A stretch of 64,000 nucleotides of DNA from Lunularia cruciata. Lineage: Eukaryota > Streptophyta > Marchantiopsida > Lunulariales > Lunulariaceae. Location: contig OX419762.1 in assembly GCA_948567375.1 (NCBI GenBank), forward strand, positions 749,001 through 813,000. The letters run 5' to 3'. A model generated the notes under the pieces. The model had not been told where the DNA came from. It saw nothing but the letters and a program-made list of their open reading frames with translations, and searched no databases. A program made the translations under genes and the position numbers. This document shows positions 35,191 to 47,412 of this stretch, piece after piece; within the stretch, counting starts at the first letter, position 1, and each line of letters starts with the position of its first letter.

Positions 35191-36022
35191 ATATTTGATT
35201 GCCAGCATGGACTGCATACATCGTCAACTAGGGGCACCGTTAAAGCGAATTGCCAAAGTTGGGGCACTGTTAAATCCATCTCTGCTCGAAGTTGCTTCGG
35301 AAGAAGGATATAATTTAGCGAATCAACTCATTCTAACTTGCCTTTATCGTGAAGTGTCAAAAACTAGAGTAGTCTGTCTATCTACCGTGCCCTAATAGTG
35401 AATTCTTTTTTTATCATTTTACTTTTTGGCGTGAACACTGATATATAATTCCGTTGATCATGAGGATGCACGTAAATCTTGACAAATCCATGCTCTACAG
35501 TAATCAACTCCCTTCACAGTACCATAGCTACAAATTTTGGACTTTAGAACTGTCGCTGGACCCTAAATTTGATGACCTCAAATTAAAATGCCAGAGCTGT
35601 GTTTCCTTGGGAAATCAGCTCAAGATAAGATGTAATCAACAAAAGCCAGAAGTCTTCAATAAGGCTTGCTGGGTGCAGCAGTGTCTATTGTAATTTGCCT
35701 ACCCAACAGATACCGTTTCACCCGGACGCCATGACAGTAGTCTCTTGTAATTAAGGATATCGTTGGGGTTTCTAAGAATGTTCCTAGTAAAAATGCCATA
35801 AATGTAACTGTCAACGTTATATACCGGTATGCTGCGATGATGCGAACCGGTCATGTGTTCATAACACGGCAACGTACTGCACACAAACGAAAGCAATGAC
35901 TTACAAGCTCAAAAATGTGCCAGCTGTGCAGCTGTTAAGGTAAATCAGAATGTTACTCTACAGTTCTCACAGCACTGTAACCATCCATGCGGGAACCCTG
36001 CTGAGACAACCGTGTGGTCAGC

Positions 36023-36030
36023 TATAAAAG
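36023..36030 (+). promoter_or_regulatory. TATA-box-like element
   Basis: TATAAAAG in the context GCTATAAAAGGTGG fits a plant TATA box. It precedes a 12-bp inverted repeat by about 75 bp. No coding region follows nearby, so it may be chance or the promoter of a non-coding transcript. Confidence 0.3.
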
Positions 36031-36102
36031 GTGGAAGTGACGGTCAATTCGTGTTATGGCAAGAAATACAATTTTTCTCTCAGCTTGTCAATCGTAGTTG
36101 AC

Positions 36103-36187
36103 TGGCGAGGAACTTCTTTTCAGAGTGATCGCATTCACAAGCTGCCCAAGACTTCTTCTACATAAATATTTTTGGAGTTCCTCGCCA
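36103..36187. repeat. Perfect 12-bp inverted repeat with 61-bp loop
   Basis: TGGCGAGGAACT (36,103-36,114) is the exact reverse complement of AGTTCCTCGCCA (36,176-36,187). The folded form would be a short stem with a long loop. Confidence 0.6.
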
Positions 36188-39100
36188 TCTGGACATTTCT
36201 CTCAGGCTAGATCATCTTGAAATGAACAATAATATAGTTTAAAGAATACCCTCCTACCAAGTTCACTACTGTTGGTGTTTATGGTTCACCCTACTGCTAA
36301 ATTGATCTCCGCAAGGAATTCGGATGAAAAATTAGAGACGTTTCGTAATATGCGAACTTCTCCGTTCAGCTCTTTTAAGCCAATTAGACTTTGGCACAGA
36401 AGATTGCACTACTTACTTTCATTCGCTCAAAACGAGAAAAACGTCATTTTAAGCGCGAACTTGTTTAATCGATGTTGAGTGTACCTATCTCACAAACATG
36501 AGCAAATTGATTTACTAGAAGGCAAACGAACGCATGTGGTAAGAAGGCATGTCCCTACGAGAATCCTTTCTCCATCTAATACTCTTAGACCACAGTTGAA
36601 ACCTGTTAGAAATGACAAACTGTTAGTCGATTTCGGACTGACAGTGTCAAGCCGACTTCGGCATGTCTTGGGCAATTTCGGTGGAGCACTAGACTAAGGC
36701 CGATTTTGGTTAAATACCAAAAGCGAATCGAATTTGGTCTTTCAGCGTGTGGTCGAATTCGACCAGCAACACTTTGGTGACGGACGAAATTGGAATAGAA
36801 CCGACGAAGGCAAGATGGAAATACAAGAGGGTAGGATATTCGATGCGCTTTAGTTTTAGGAAACCAGAATGCTGGTCAAATCTGGAGGTAGAGAGGAATG
36901 TCGGACAAGGAAGATGTTATTTGTGAAGGACTGAAGTTGGATATAATGATCGATAGAGAAAAGAAATAAAAGAAATGTCTGATGGGAGTTCTAGCGACGG
37001 CAAATTCAAGGATCTTGTCTTGTCAAGATGCGTCAAGATGTAGTATGAAATAGTGATTGAAGAGTATCTTGAACACGAAAAAGTGTGATTGAGAGGATAA
37101 GAATCCCATGTCTTTACAGGAGTGCTGAAGTTCCTAATAATTATTTCCCTTAGAACACACTTGCATTAGAGGCGCAAAGTCCAGAAGGCGGTGGAGTAAA
37201 AAGAACATGATTGGTGGAAAGTCGTGATATCACATAATCATGTGGACTCAGGTACTGAATTAGGCTTCTGCCATGTCACCCTGATTGCGGTACATGCATA
37301 GAAGTTGATATGTCCAGACTCCAAATGACGCTTGGTAGCACTTATACATGTGGCAGTTTATTGTAGTTTTTATCTTGGCCCTATGTCTGGAGACATGGGA
37401 ACAAAGATTGTGTATCACCCTAAGTTTGTATCCAGTTCTAGACACCATATTGTGAGCGTTCTATCCGCCCGACTCTCTCGAGTACTGTACTCGGTAAGCT
37501 ATAGAAAGTGGTAGCTCATGTTTAGATTCTTATCTTGTCATGATTCAGCTAGGCGTAATCATTTCTAGACAATAAGCTTGAAGAAAAGAAGGAAATCATG
37601 ACATGATAACCTTCTTTTCGAAGAAACAAGGAACCAACTCCAGCCTGAGTTTAAGTTTTGTCCTAGATTCGAACGCTGCACAAAGGTGTACGCAGGGCCA
37701 TTGTAACATTTGCAATTCAAAAGACGATATCGTGAACTCCATAGCTACTGCGTCAGAGACCGAAGTGGACTCGTTAAAATGTAGCCATGTCTGCTTGAGC
37801 CATTTGAATCAACGTCAAAATCAAGTACAAAAGGCGGTTTACCGAGTGAACCGCTTTTATATTCTAAACTTATATGATACATCGGAGGTACCTTGTTAGC
37901 TGCAGATTTACAAGGCAGCACTTAACTGTACTTAGGCGTAAACTCCAACTGGAGAACTATAATTAAAATGGCAGATGCCAAGTTTACCGACTGACACTAA
38001 CTAACTCTAGAGGTGCACGTCTGGATTCCATCAGAAACATCGACTGTTGCTCGCACCAGTGATGATCTCACACGTGCCTTGGCCTGCCTTTGTTGGAGAA
38101 GTAAGTTGCGTGAGTCGGCTCCACAGTTCATGTACTCATGGCAAACAATGTTATACGCAACCGCAATAGCATCAGTGATAGATATTACTGTTTAGATCGG
38201 TATGTGAATGGCTAGTATGTTCTCCTTTTCCCTTGCCCCGTCATGGTTGTGATCCATTCAATTACACTGTCTATTCATTCTTAGATTCTTTTCAAATGTT
38301 AAGGTGTTGTACTTCAAGCATGAAGATGTCTCAGCTTTTTGCGTCTATTGTCAATTTGATGAAGTCATGAAACAACCCGGGTCACCTTTCAATTTACAGT
38401 AGAGTGAAATGAAAGGGCACTTAAAGGCAACGTAGACCTGGAGACCAGGTTTGCCGTACATTTGAGCAACCTAGATTTTCTCTTACTTTTCTTCCTCATC
38501 TAAACCCTTCTAAATTGTCGGTCTACAACATCAATGCTACTGTGGTTCGCAGGTTGGAGAAGCACAATTAAAATGAACTCGAGGGAAGAACAAAGGGTTG
38601 CACTAACATTTAAGATGATTTCTTTCATAAGGTGGAATTTGACTCGCCATTACGTTGTTTAAGTCCATTGGACATGATTTGGAATACTTTAGGAGTCCCT
38701 GAGTTCCCATATCGGAGCCGGCTGAGTCTGCCAGGTTCCCGTTGCTCTCGAAGCTAAGGAAGCCTACGAGGTCGGACGCTGTCCTGCGCCAAAAGGTATG
38801 AATTTTTCTGAAAGATGCCTTTCAGAATGTCACTTCATCCTATGCCGGATAATCCTTTGCAAATGTTATGACCTCTCAGGATTATGCTTCAAGGTGGGAC
38901 ATGCAATTGACATAACCTCACAGACCAAAGACCAAGTTCAAATTTGCAGCCATTTTACAATAGTGTCATTCCAACATAGAGCATAAAAGTCTTGTTAGAT
39001 TGGAGAATATTAACGCATAAGTCTTGCACGGGAAACTACAAGAGGGACACCCTTCAAAAGTGCATCTAAGGTCATTCCTTTCGCTATCTATTTCCTCCCG

Positions 39101-40739
39101 TTTTAGTTGGTCCGGGTGAATAAGGCAGAACATTGGGGCATGAGTTATAGTTTCAGGCGAAATTACTACAAAAAACTTCGGCAAAACTTAGGCCCGACTT
39201 GCCTTCACCATTCAGTTGCTCTATGTTCAATGTTGTAACACGAAATCCGGCGCGCGCATACTATTATATGGTAGACTATGGGAAAACCAATCAGATCTCA
39301 GGGTAAAAACCCAGGGTACAATCGCATAGGGAATGACACGCGGCTGATGCCAAATTGCCCAATGTTTTAATAGGTCAAGGAGTTCTATTATGGAGCCTTG
39401 TGTTGTACAGAGCTGTACATACACAACTTGAGCATGCATGGACTCGGGACATACAGTGAAGGCTAGAAAAGCTGCATATTGAGAAAGATCCATAAATCCC
39501 AATGAGTGCACATACAACAATCGTGCGCAGGAGATCCGGTGGCCAACAGCAGGCCAACCTCTTTGTACCACAGCGGGAAAAAGCAAGTGAGTCATGAATT
39601 CAAAGTAATGTCGATGAAATGCCATTTCCGTTTCTGAGGAAGTCAACAGGGAGGAATTTTGGTGAATTTTTGAGAGAAGCAAAGTCATAAAGAGATCTAC
39701 GGGTTCGGTATACCTGAGAGGGAAGACTTGGCTGGTGAAATTAGGACCTTAATACCTTAATACAGTAGTGTATATTAGTTCCAATCGTTGGAACACAAGT
39801 TGAACAAGTATCTCCTTGACGGTTTGGTTAGGTCAAAACCGGGGGACTGGGACCTACCTGCTCTTCTGGTTGTCTGTAGTCGCGATCGGGTGAGGTGCAG
39901 TGCAGTACCTTTCGAGGGCGGGCCTCGAGTCGTAGTAGCTCAAATGACCCTTTCTCATCGCGCTCCCTACTTCAGGGCATTGCATCTTGGATCCATTCAC
40001 TACTACTGATCGAACGACTCGGTCCCTGTCCCACACCGTGGACATAGCGAGGTGTCCCGGTTAACCGTGTTGATGACATATCCATCTATCCCCACGTAGA
40101 TTGACCCAGCAGAGTTTGAATATAACTACAGAAAATTCAAAAACGAGTGTCGAGTGCCAAATATGTGATAGGCTCCCACTCCTAGGCGCACTTCAAGCAC
40201 GAGTTCTTGACATTCGACATGTGAGGATTCGTAAGAGATACTGGCCTCGTGAATGATCAAGGAGGAAGATTGCGAGGCTTCGACGTTCGGGGAGGAAAAT
40301 GCGCTGCTTCGACGGGCATGCGACATGAGAAGTCTGCTTGTCACTGCATGTTCGGATTATTCTTTCTTTCGTTACTATCCGGTCGGAGGAACTACATATC
40401 TGTCAAGAAGAAAGTACTGGTGCCCGAGTTGAGCCTGCAGGCTTTTAGCAGCCATACTCAAGGGGGCCCAACTCCTAACAACCGGCAGCGCAGTTCAAGT
40501 AGTAATATCAGCGCAGGCCAGACGGTATGACACATCGAGTCGAAGGCCAGGTCTAGAAATCATTCTAGCAGCCACCATAGCGTCGGCTTTGGCGACGTTT
40601 TCGTCATTGAATTGACACCTCACTCGCTCCAGTTGGAGTTCGTAGATATTGGGAGGAGCATTGGCAGTGCCCTGTCCTGATTTCCTTCACGGGGGCAACT
40701 GTGAGAACAGCTGAGAGGCTATTCTGAAGTGAGGATTGG

Positions 40740-42138
40740 ATGGGGAACTGTCAAGCAGCAGGTGACGCTGTGGGAGTCACCGTGCAACATCCAGATGGAA
40801 AAGTAGAACGTCTCTTCTGGAGTGTGGCTGCACGCCAAGTGATGCTGCAATATCCTGGCCACTATGTAGCCTTGGTTCAGCCACAAATTTCCGCTTCTCG
40901 GACATCGGAAGCATATGTTCCACCTTCCAGCAAAACAAAACTGCTGCCTCCCCATGGGATACTACAAGTTGGGCAACACTATCGACTTATTTCTTTCGAA
41001 GGTGGTCATCCACTCCAGTTTATTCTGCGTGTTTCCTATCGATGTCTTACAACAAACAGATCTGCTGGATAGTATTTCATTTTCTCCATGAGATTGAATC
41101 AATTCTGATTCAGACAGGAATGTGTATACGATAGATGCCTAATTCAGATTTGTAAGTGGACTTCGCTCGAGAGTGCCATCTGCTTCGAAGCTCCAGATTT
41201 GAGATGCTAGATTTGATCACCTTATTCAAGTAGTTGTTCGTGTTCTCAGCGTTCTACCTCTCTACCTCAACCATCACGTAATTTAAACCAGGAAGAAAGG
41301 TTTGACCACCAAGAGCGAGAGTTCGTGATAGAAATGCCAACCACCGTGCTCGGGGTGAGCCGACTCTGTGAATTACGACGTATGCCTTAATCTAAGCAAG
41401 TCGCAAGCTTTAGGTAGATGACTCGAATTGAGTGGTGAAATTCTAAGACTTTGCCCTCCCAAACGTGCAGACGTGCTGACAGAACTATCAGACAAGAAAA
41501 GATTTGGAGGACGTTCCAGTGGTGGGAGTTCAAAGTCCAAGCGTGTTCATTCGGAGCATTCGTCGGCTCGTAAAAATGCCGATGATGACGACGAGAATTC
41601 GGAACCGGTGAGTTTCATAGGTTTGGGTCAAGGATATGTATTTGTTTTTAGTCCCTCTACTCCTTTGGGATTGGTTCAAGCATCTTGTACAGAATTTTCT
41701 GGTGAATCCAACCGTCTGCTGATGAATTTCGGACGCTATTCCCACATGTGAGTCTCCGCGTTCTCCATGACCTATGCGTGTGGTTCACAGCAACCATGCA
41801 TGGCTATTGACACCCGTGTGATAGCGAGCATAGGACGAACGTTCAATGGTTGCCAGTTGTGATATCCTAGGCGAGTTAACTATGAGCTTCCAGATTAAGG
41901 TTTACTTCGGAGTCCCAGTCTAACCCAGAGCTTGGACATTTTGTAGTATGCAGAATAACCTGACCTGTGACACTAACAAATATACATGAATTTCTCCCCT
42001 GTGTAGAACGCCGACGAAGAGGTAGAGAAGAGATTCCCTGGGCAATCCTTAAACAGATCTTTTGAGCATGTGCGTTCCTTCGGCAGATCCGGGCAATGGA
42101 GGCCGGCCCTCCAAAGTATTTCAGAGATCGGACGATAA
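40740..42138 (+). CDS. PADRE (DUF4228) family protein, three exons
   Basis: Exons 40,740-41,001, 41,471-41,607 and 42,007-42,138 join in frame (phases 1 and 0) into a 176-residue protein. Introns of 469 and 399 bp begin GT and end AG; the second donor is CCG/GTGAGT and the acceptors are CGTGCAG and TGTGTAG. Exon 1 starts MGNCQAA (Gly2 and Cys4 suit N-myristoylation and palmitoylation) and contains VQHPDGKVERLFW, YPGHYVALV and YRLISFE, completed across the splice to ISFEDVL. Exon 2 is Ser/Lys-rich and acidic (DDDDE), probably disordered. Exon 3 ends QWRPALQSISEIGR and then TAA, the conserved C-terminus of the family. PADRE proteins are plant-specific and linked to stress and pathogen responses; the molecular role is not settled. 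The start has a G at +4. Transposon remnants surround it but none interrupts it. Confidence 0.92.
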
Positions 42139-44281
42139 CGTTTACTCCTCACGTCGAGTTATTTGGGTCGATGATGACCTTCTGTAAAAAGCAAAGCAGG
42201 GATAGGTGGTGTAAGAGGGCCTTCAAGATCGTAGAGAAACTGGATTCATTTGTGCAGCTGGTTAGTTTCTCCAGATTGAGGTTGTCGAATGGAAATAGCC
42301 TGTTTCAACCAGACAACCAGAGGCTTCAAACTTATTGATTGGAGATTGCCTCAAGCTCGTGGTGGTTGATCTCAGAGTCAAGATAAATCTATAGGTTTAG
42401 ATGGTGCTTCCCGTCAGTTGATGGCTAGTTTGTGGCCGCAATGTGGAGATCTCTGTTCACAACGGCGGGAGGCGATAACTTTCTTCTTGTATAACGGCAG
42501 CAATTTCGCGTTTCTGAATCGGCCAAACCTTGAGTTGTATTAATTTCTTAGGTTTATTCGCAGCATGCTTTTTCTTCTTCAATTCAGATTTCACCTGCAC
42601 AAATCTAGTGTAGGTGTATCGTAATACCGTTTCGTCCCCTCGCTTCTACGGAAACAAAAAATTGTACTCGAGTGTGGAATGGCGATTCATGAGAATCTTA
42701 AAACAAAAGCAATTCTTCACCTACTATGAAAGGGATTTTTCAAAACTGGCCTACCAATCCCGTTATCTGAGCAGTAAGAGCCATGTCCGTTACATTATTT
42801 CGCCAATAAAGATGTGAAAAGGAAGGTGGTATTTAAACGGGTTAGAAGACGAGAGAATCCCCGGCGCTCGCCAGAACGAAGGAATGTCCTGACAGAACTC
42901 GCTAATGGCAAGAAATGTTGAATCTCACGGTTATAAGTACACAATAAGTGGGCAACTTCGTCTGAATTCCAGACGAAAAGTAACTTTGGGAAAGCGACCT
43001 GGAGAGAGAGGCAGCGTCCATACTCGCACTCTGCTTGGTCCTCTCGTCCACCGAGCCTCACGACCACAACTTACAAGGAAATCTGGCTGTACTTGGTCCG
43101 GCCCATTGACGAAGGACAAAGTTAGAATACTGCGCAAATTGTCATAGAATTCCTTCCTGTCCTCCAGCATCCGATATCATGGCACTGCTGGTAGCTCATA
43201 TCGTATTGATTATAACTTGCTCCCTGACACTCATTAATCGAGCACCTCCCACGCTATTCAGGCCATGAAGGTGTATACATACAGAGTACTGTATCTCTTA
43301 CGCTAAGGAAATACGGATACGAGTCCTCCATGTGGAAGAAAGATGCGAACAAGACGACAAACCTGAGAGTGACCGGTTACCAACGATCGGACTCAACTTT
43401 CTTCCCGAGGTGTACCCCGGTATATAATCAAACTCTGTAGTCGCGCAGAGTGCATGCTTGGTTAGCTAACCGCGGTTACAACACTGTCAATTGTCACTCA
43501 TTATTAGATTTACGTGAACCCAAGTAAGCAATTCATGATATATGTATGGACATAGACGTGTTATTTTGGAGACTGACTCCATCGTTCGTTATACAATGTT
43601 ACGACATATTCCACTGTATACTTCACGACTGTACTATATAGTTCTCGCGTCTCGGTCGATCCGGCCCTCGTCTGCCCCTGTGGTGACAAGATAACTGATA
43701 TGGTATGCTGATGTTTTTGCCCCGCTAATGCGGAACCTTAGTATTATTCACAAGAATTTCTTGTGAATATTACTAAGGTTTCCCGCATCCTTAGATCACT
43801 GGTCACTGCCTAAGCAAAGTAAGTGGTTTTTAGGTGCAAAACCAAAGAGAGAAATGAAGTAGTTCCTTGCTTGAAAAATTCAATGAACCAGTTGTTTCTA
43901 TCGGGGCGTTATTTTCTCTCCTTCAAGAGCCTTTGCAATATTCCGCACAGAAGCGTGTTACGAAATGCGAGGAAAAGACCAACCCTTGAAGATGTGCGAA
44001 GAAATATAAGTTGTTTGAATTTATTCTCATGGCAGAACATCTTATTGGGCAGGCCTCGTGCTTGGCGTATCTGTCCTGGGATGGGTTTTGTCAACATGGG
44101 AAACACTTTGAAGTTTGAACCACACACCATCCGCGGCACAGGTGTATGGTAATTCTTACGAGAAATATACAATATATGTACGTGGAGCTCCATGCAGCAA
44201 GAGACGCATAGTTGACAAATCATAGCACCTTCTACTCCCTCCTAAAACGTGTAGACATACTCTAATGAGAGTTTTACGGTT
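42139..44281. other. DNA downstream of the PADRE gene
   Basis: The first few hundred bases are presumably 3' UTR; a CCAATAAAG at about 42,802 is a possible but distant poly-A signal. Overlapping 80-110 codon frames at 42,795-43,170 and 43,823-44,223 on both strands show no known motif. A near-perfect palindrome lies at 43,728-43,788. Confidence 0.4.
43728..43788. repeat. Near-perfect ~29-bp inverted repeat (foldback)
   Basis: The left arm (43,728-43,756, from ATGCGG to CACAAGAA) pairs with the right arm (43,758-43,788, from TTCTTGTG to CCGCAT), with one mismatch and a 2-bp bulge and essentially no loop. It contains AACCTTAGTA and TACTAAGGTT. Such a sequence can extrude as a cruciform or fold as RNA. 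Confidence 0.85.
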
Positions 44282-44379
44282 ACTGTTGGGCTTAGCCCAT
44301 TTTACCCCCTATGTATTTTCCTTGTAGGGCTTGATGGGGTCGTCCCATCCTTCTTGTTATCACACGCGGTCGCCTCCTC
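44282..44379 (+). mobile_element. Short LINE 3'-tail insertion with ~18-bp TSD
   Basis: It contains only the LINE tail, from GTTGGGCTTAGCCCATTTTACC through GATGGGGTCGTCCCATC to GCGGTCGCC. ACTCTAATGAGAGTTTTA (44,259-44,276) before it and ACTCTAATCAGAGTGGTTA (44,380-44,398) after it look like a target-site duplication with a few changes. Confidence 0.85.
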
Positions 44380-45464
44380 ACTCTAATCAGAGTGGTTAAT
44401 GTCGAGAACCTTGTTTCGCGAGAGAATAGGGAGAAGGTTCCGTGCTTCAGTAGATATGATGCAGTGTTGGTTATCTCGGGTTTGAAAGTCCTGATGCAAA
44501 TGTACAACGGTACCAGATTGAAGGAACTCATGACTGATTGAGTTGGATTGAACGACTGGTTTGACGTGTATGGCTCTTGGTTTACCACCATGCAGTACAG
44601 TACGATTTCCTACTATCCGACAATCCCTCTGCAAGAATCTGCTATAATAAGTCTATGCAGACGGAGCTTTCATGAGCTAGTTATTCCGTTGATTTTTCCT
44701 TGCAGGTTGTAAGCAATCAGTAAAATCTTGAATAAGATCTCTATTCTATCTTAGGTTCTCTAGATGCTCCACGATAAATAAACGAAGAATATACGCAGCC
44801 GTGATGAAGCAGCAACGTCAAACGGCCGAGAACGTCAAGAGGCACATACATACAAGGTCGAGTATTACCCTCTTACGCCAGCCAAATTGAGCAATATGAG
44901 AAATCTTTAGCTTCTAAATTGGGTTAAAAAATAAAATAAATCTCCCTGGGTTGTTTGGAGATAGGGCCAACTGATGGTGATCAGGTAACTTGTTACTGTA
45001 CTATTGTGAATACTGGAGTTGACTCATGCCACCATACGGCGCAGGAGTAGTGAGGACTTGAACTTGACTGTAAAATTGCTGAATGTTGACTAAACCACTC
45101 AGTTTGCTGATGCGTAAGTTACTGTAGTGAAAGGAGGTGGAGCAACTTCTTGATGAGTTTTGTCCTTTCTACAACACTGTGGACACGACCGATTGTGTCC
45201 GATATTCACCCTTTGCGCTCGGATGTGGATAAAATGCTCTCCCTAGAATCAGTTCGAGGAACATGTGCAATTAATTGCTTGACGACTTTTTTCGTCACTT
45301 CAGGGAGAAAAAGAAGGAGGAGCTGATTTATGTCAGCTTTTCCTGACAATTTGTCAATCAAACTCATTAGGCGGATGTTTGATTGTGGTTCAGAGAGCGC
45401 TGGGTCTATTTGGTCTGTGTCACTTGGTGGGTATTCACTACAGTCAATGTGCTTCGGCTCTTCT

Positions 45465-45570
45465 CTTTTATTGGTCGCGGGTTTAACCCTATTTCACCTC
45501 TTAGGTTTTGTCTTTGTTCGACTTGATGGATCTCCCCATCCTTCTCGTTAGCCTGCGCGCGGGTCCCTTT
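45465..45570 (+). mobile_element. Short LINE 3'-tail insertion
   Basis: The tail is recognisable (TTTAACCCTATTTCACC, GATGGATCTCCCCATC, then a degenerate terminal end GCGCGGGTCCC). A possible target duplication is TCAATGTGCTTCG (from 45,443) against ATTGACGTGCTTGA (from 45,585), which is weak. Confidence 0.75.
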
Positions 45571-47099
45571 TGCTCTTAGTGAACATTGACGTGCTTGATT
45601 TCGAAGGCTTTCATGGAGGACTAGTCTATTGCGTGTTTTCCGGACAATGAAAAGGAGGTGAAATTTTTTGAATCCTAAGAACAGAGTTTCATCCAACTTG
45701 CACGTTTATATCATCCAGAAAACGTCTTTTATTATGACACATTGTGGCAAAGTCGAATTCCCTTAGTAGTATTCCATTAGTACAGGGCAAGGGCAGTCCC
45801 CAGTCCCTCCTTTGCCGCAAAGTGTTTAACTCTGCCTGTAGCACTTGAATCTGCCATCCGTCTGGGGACGATGTTTAGCTCCCCGTAACACCTGAATCTG
45901 ACTGCCGCTAACGATCACCCAATTCGACTAATATAAATGAAAAGAGTGTTATAACACGCTTGGAGAAGTGTTCAAGATGGATTTATCGAGGAAAAACTCA
46001 TGCACAGAGCTTTCATCTAACTTAACTTAAGTGGAAGTTCAACAAACACAAATACAATCGGAGTATGAAGATTTCACAAATTGAATTCCCACGGGTAGAA
46101 TCAAATCAAACTAAGTTTCGAGCTAAGCACAAACCCAAACCAGTGTTCTCAAGTTCCGTTGTCTCAACTCAATTCCAACCCGAGCCACCAAACTCTATCA
46201 CCACAGGTCAGTTTCACCCGAGTTACCAAAATCTAATACCCGTACCAATTCCAACTCAAGAATCAGATTACAGAAGAATTCTCATTCTAAAACTAAGATG
46301 TGATCGTTAACTTGCGTTCCTGAGTGCTCGAGCGATCTTTAATCACTTAGTCCATCAAATCCTTCTCATGAAATCCACCAGTCATATCAAATGAATTTAT
46401 AACTGGAAATCTAATTTCTTGCCAGATCCGTTGAGCGGGAAGAAAGAACACACCGGATAATAAAAAAATTTCCAGCCCTAATCCTAAGAACAATGATGAA
46501 TTCCATCAGCCGGAAACCAAGGAGATTCAGTCAACTAATAAGATCGCCACAGACAGTATTCTTTTATATCAAGTAGATAGGTAGATAGACAAGCACCAGA
46601 AGAACTGCGTATCCTGGTAACGTGTAGCACTTTAGCTTCCCCTAAAATCTATCGAGGCAAATACCGGTCTAGATATCGTTAATTGTTCTTCGGACCCACA
46701 CTAAATTAGATACCCAGCACCTTGAACGCGTCCACCGCTAAAGACGTGTCAGTCTCTCTTCTCACTCTCACGGGCGTTTAGAGGACAGGCAAACACAAAC
46801 AGGAGACCAACCAGTACCAGGTACTATAGCCCATGACAAGTTTTGAAGTCCCTTCGTGCGTCATCTTTTACTCGTCGCGATTGGGGACGTTTTATTTACT
46901 GTAACGAATTGAGGGAGCACCACCTTCTCCAATCTTGCCCTTTGCTTCATAGGCGTATTGGCACTGTTAGGGGTGAAACGAACACTTCATGTACCTGCTC
47001 CCTTGCATACTTGGAGTCCAACCGTCCGACCTATCATGTCCAGATTCTTCTGGTTTAAATCATCGTCTGTTCAAACGTTTCTTGCTTTGTGTGTATACC
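45571..47099. other. DNA without a recognised gene
   Basis: Short frames only. An imperfect tandem duplication of about 48 bp lies near 45,825-45,910 (TTTAACTCTGCCTGTAGCAC against TTTAGCTCCCCGTAACACC, each followed by TGAATCTG). Nothing else was recognised. Confidence 0.45.
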
Positions 47100-47120
47100 G
47101 TAACAGATTTGCAATTCATC

Positions 47121-47228
47121 AGGAGAAGGCGACCGCATGTGAGAACAAGAAGGATGGGGAGACCCCATCGAACCGTACAACGGCAAATATAGAGGGTAAA
47201 ATGGGGTTACTCCCAAATTTGCAGATTT
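47121..47228 (-). mobile_element. 108-bp LINE 3'-tail insertion with ~21-bp TSD
   Basis: The minus-strand LINE tail contains GGCGACCGC, the hairpin GATGGGGAGACCCCATC and GGTAAAATGGGGTTACTCCC. It is flanked by GTAACAGATTTGCAATTCATC (47,100-47,120) and GTAACAGATTTTCAGCTCATC (47,229-47,249), 18 of 21 matching. This is a clear signature of target-primed insertion of a severely 5'-truncated copy. Confidence 0.9.
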
Positions 47229-47299
47229 GTAACAGATTTTCAGCTCATCCAACTTACAAGAGATCTAAAGTGCAGTAGGATAATTGTTTGTATCGATAC

Positions 47300-47412
47300 T
47301 AGTAGGCTTAGCCCCATTTTACCGCTTTTGTTTTATCTCGTGCTTTATGGGGTACGAGACAAAACATGGGTCTTTCCATCCTTCTTGTTATCGTACGCGG
47401 TGGCCCCTTTTG
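47300..47412 (+). mobile_element. Short LINE 3'-tail insertion, rearranged
   Basis: It begins GGCTTAGCCCCATTTTACCG and ends GTACGCGGTGGCCCC. In the middle the element has an extra inverted stretch (TCTCGTGC...GTACGAGACAAAAC). A second palindrome, CCCTTTTGAT...ATCAAAAGGG, lies at its 3' flank. Confidence 0.75.

Larger units (their letters stand above)
35191..40739. other. Less AT-rich DNA upstream of the PADRE gene, no gene recognised
   Basis: Many short overlapping frames occur (the longest is 39,227-39,688, minus, 153 codons) with no domain that I recognise. A candidate exon at 38,704-38,795, a TATA-like box at 36,023 and an inverted repeat at 36,103-36,187 are noted separately. No repeat family from the rest of the window was seen here. 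Confidence 0.45.

Noticed and set aside
38716-38770. Resemblance to the 3' half of 5S rRNA (CTCGAAGCTAAGGAAGCC)
   Set aside because: Only a few short blocks match, the conserved ends and the Pol III box spacing are missing, and a single diverged copy is unlikely.
39227-39688. 153-codon minus-strand ORF
   Set aside because: No motif, no splice context and a nested second frame; a frame of this length is plausible by chance in 64 kb and six frames.
42795-43170. Three overlapping 80-90 codon frames after the PADRE gene as extra exons
   Set aside because: The PADRE protein already ends at its conserved C-terminus, and these frames match no family that I recognise.
44292-45696. Overlapping 70-100 codon frames as small genes
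   Set aside because: They run across LINE 3' tails on either strand and show no conserved domain.
46700-46740. ATTAGATACCCAG, similar to the small-subunit rRNA core ATTAGATACCC
   Set aside because: The bases on both sides do not follow any SSU rRNA I know, so the short match is probably chance.
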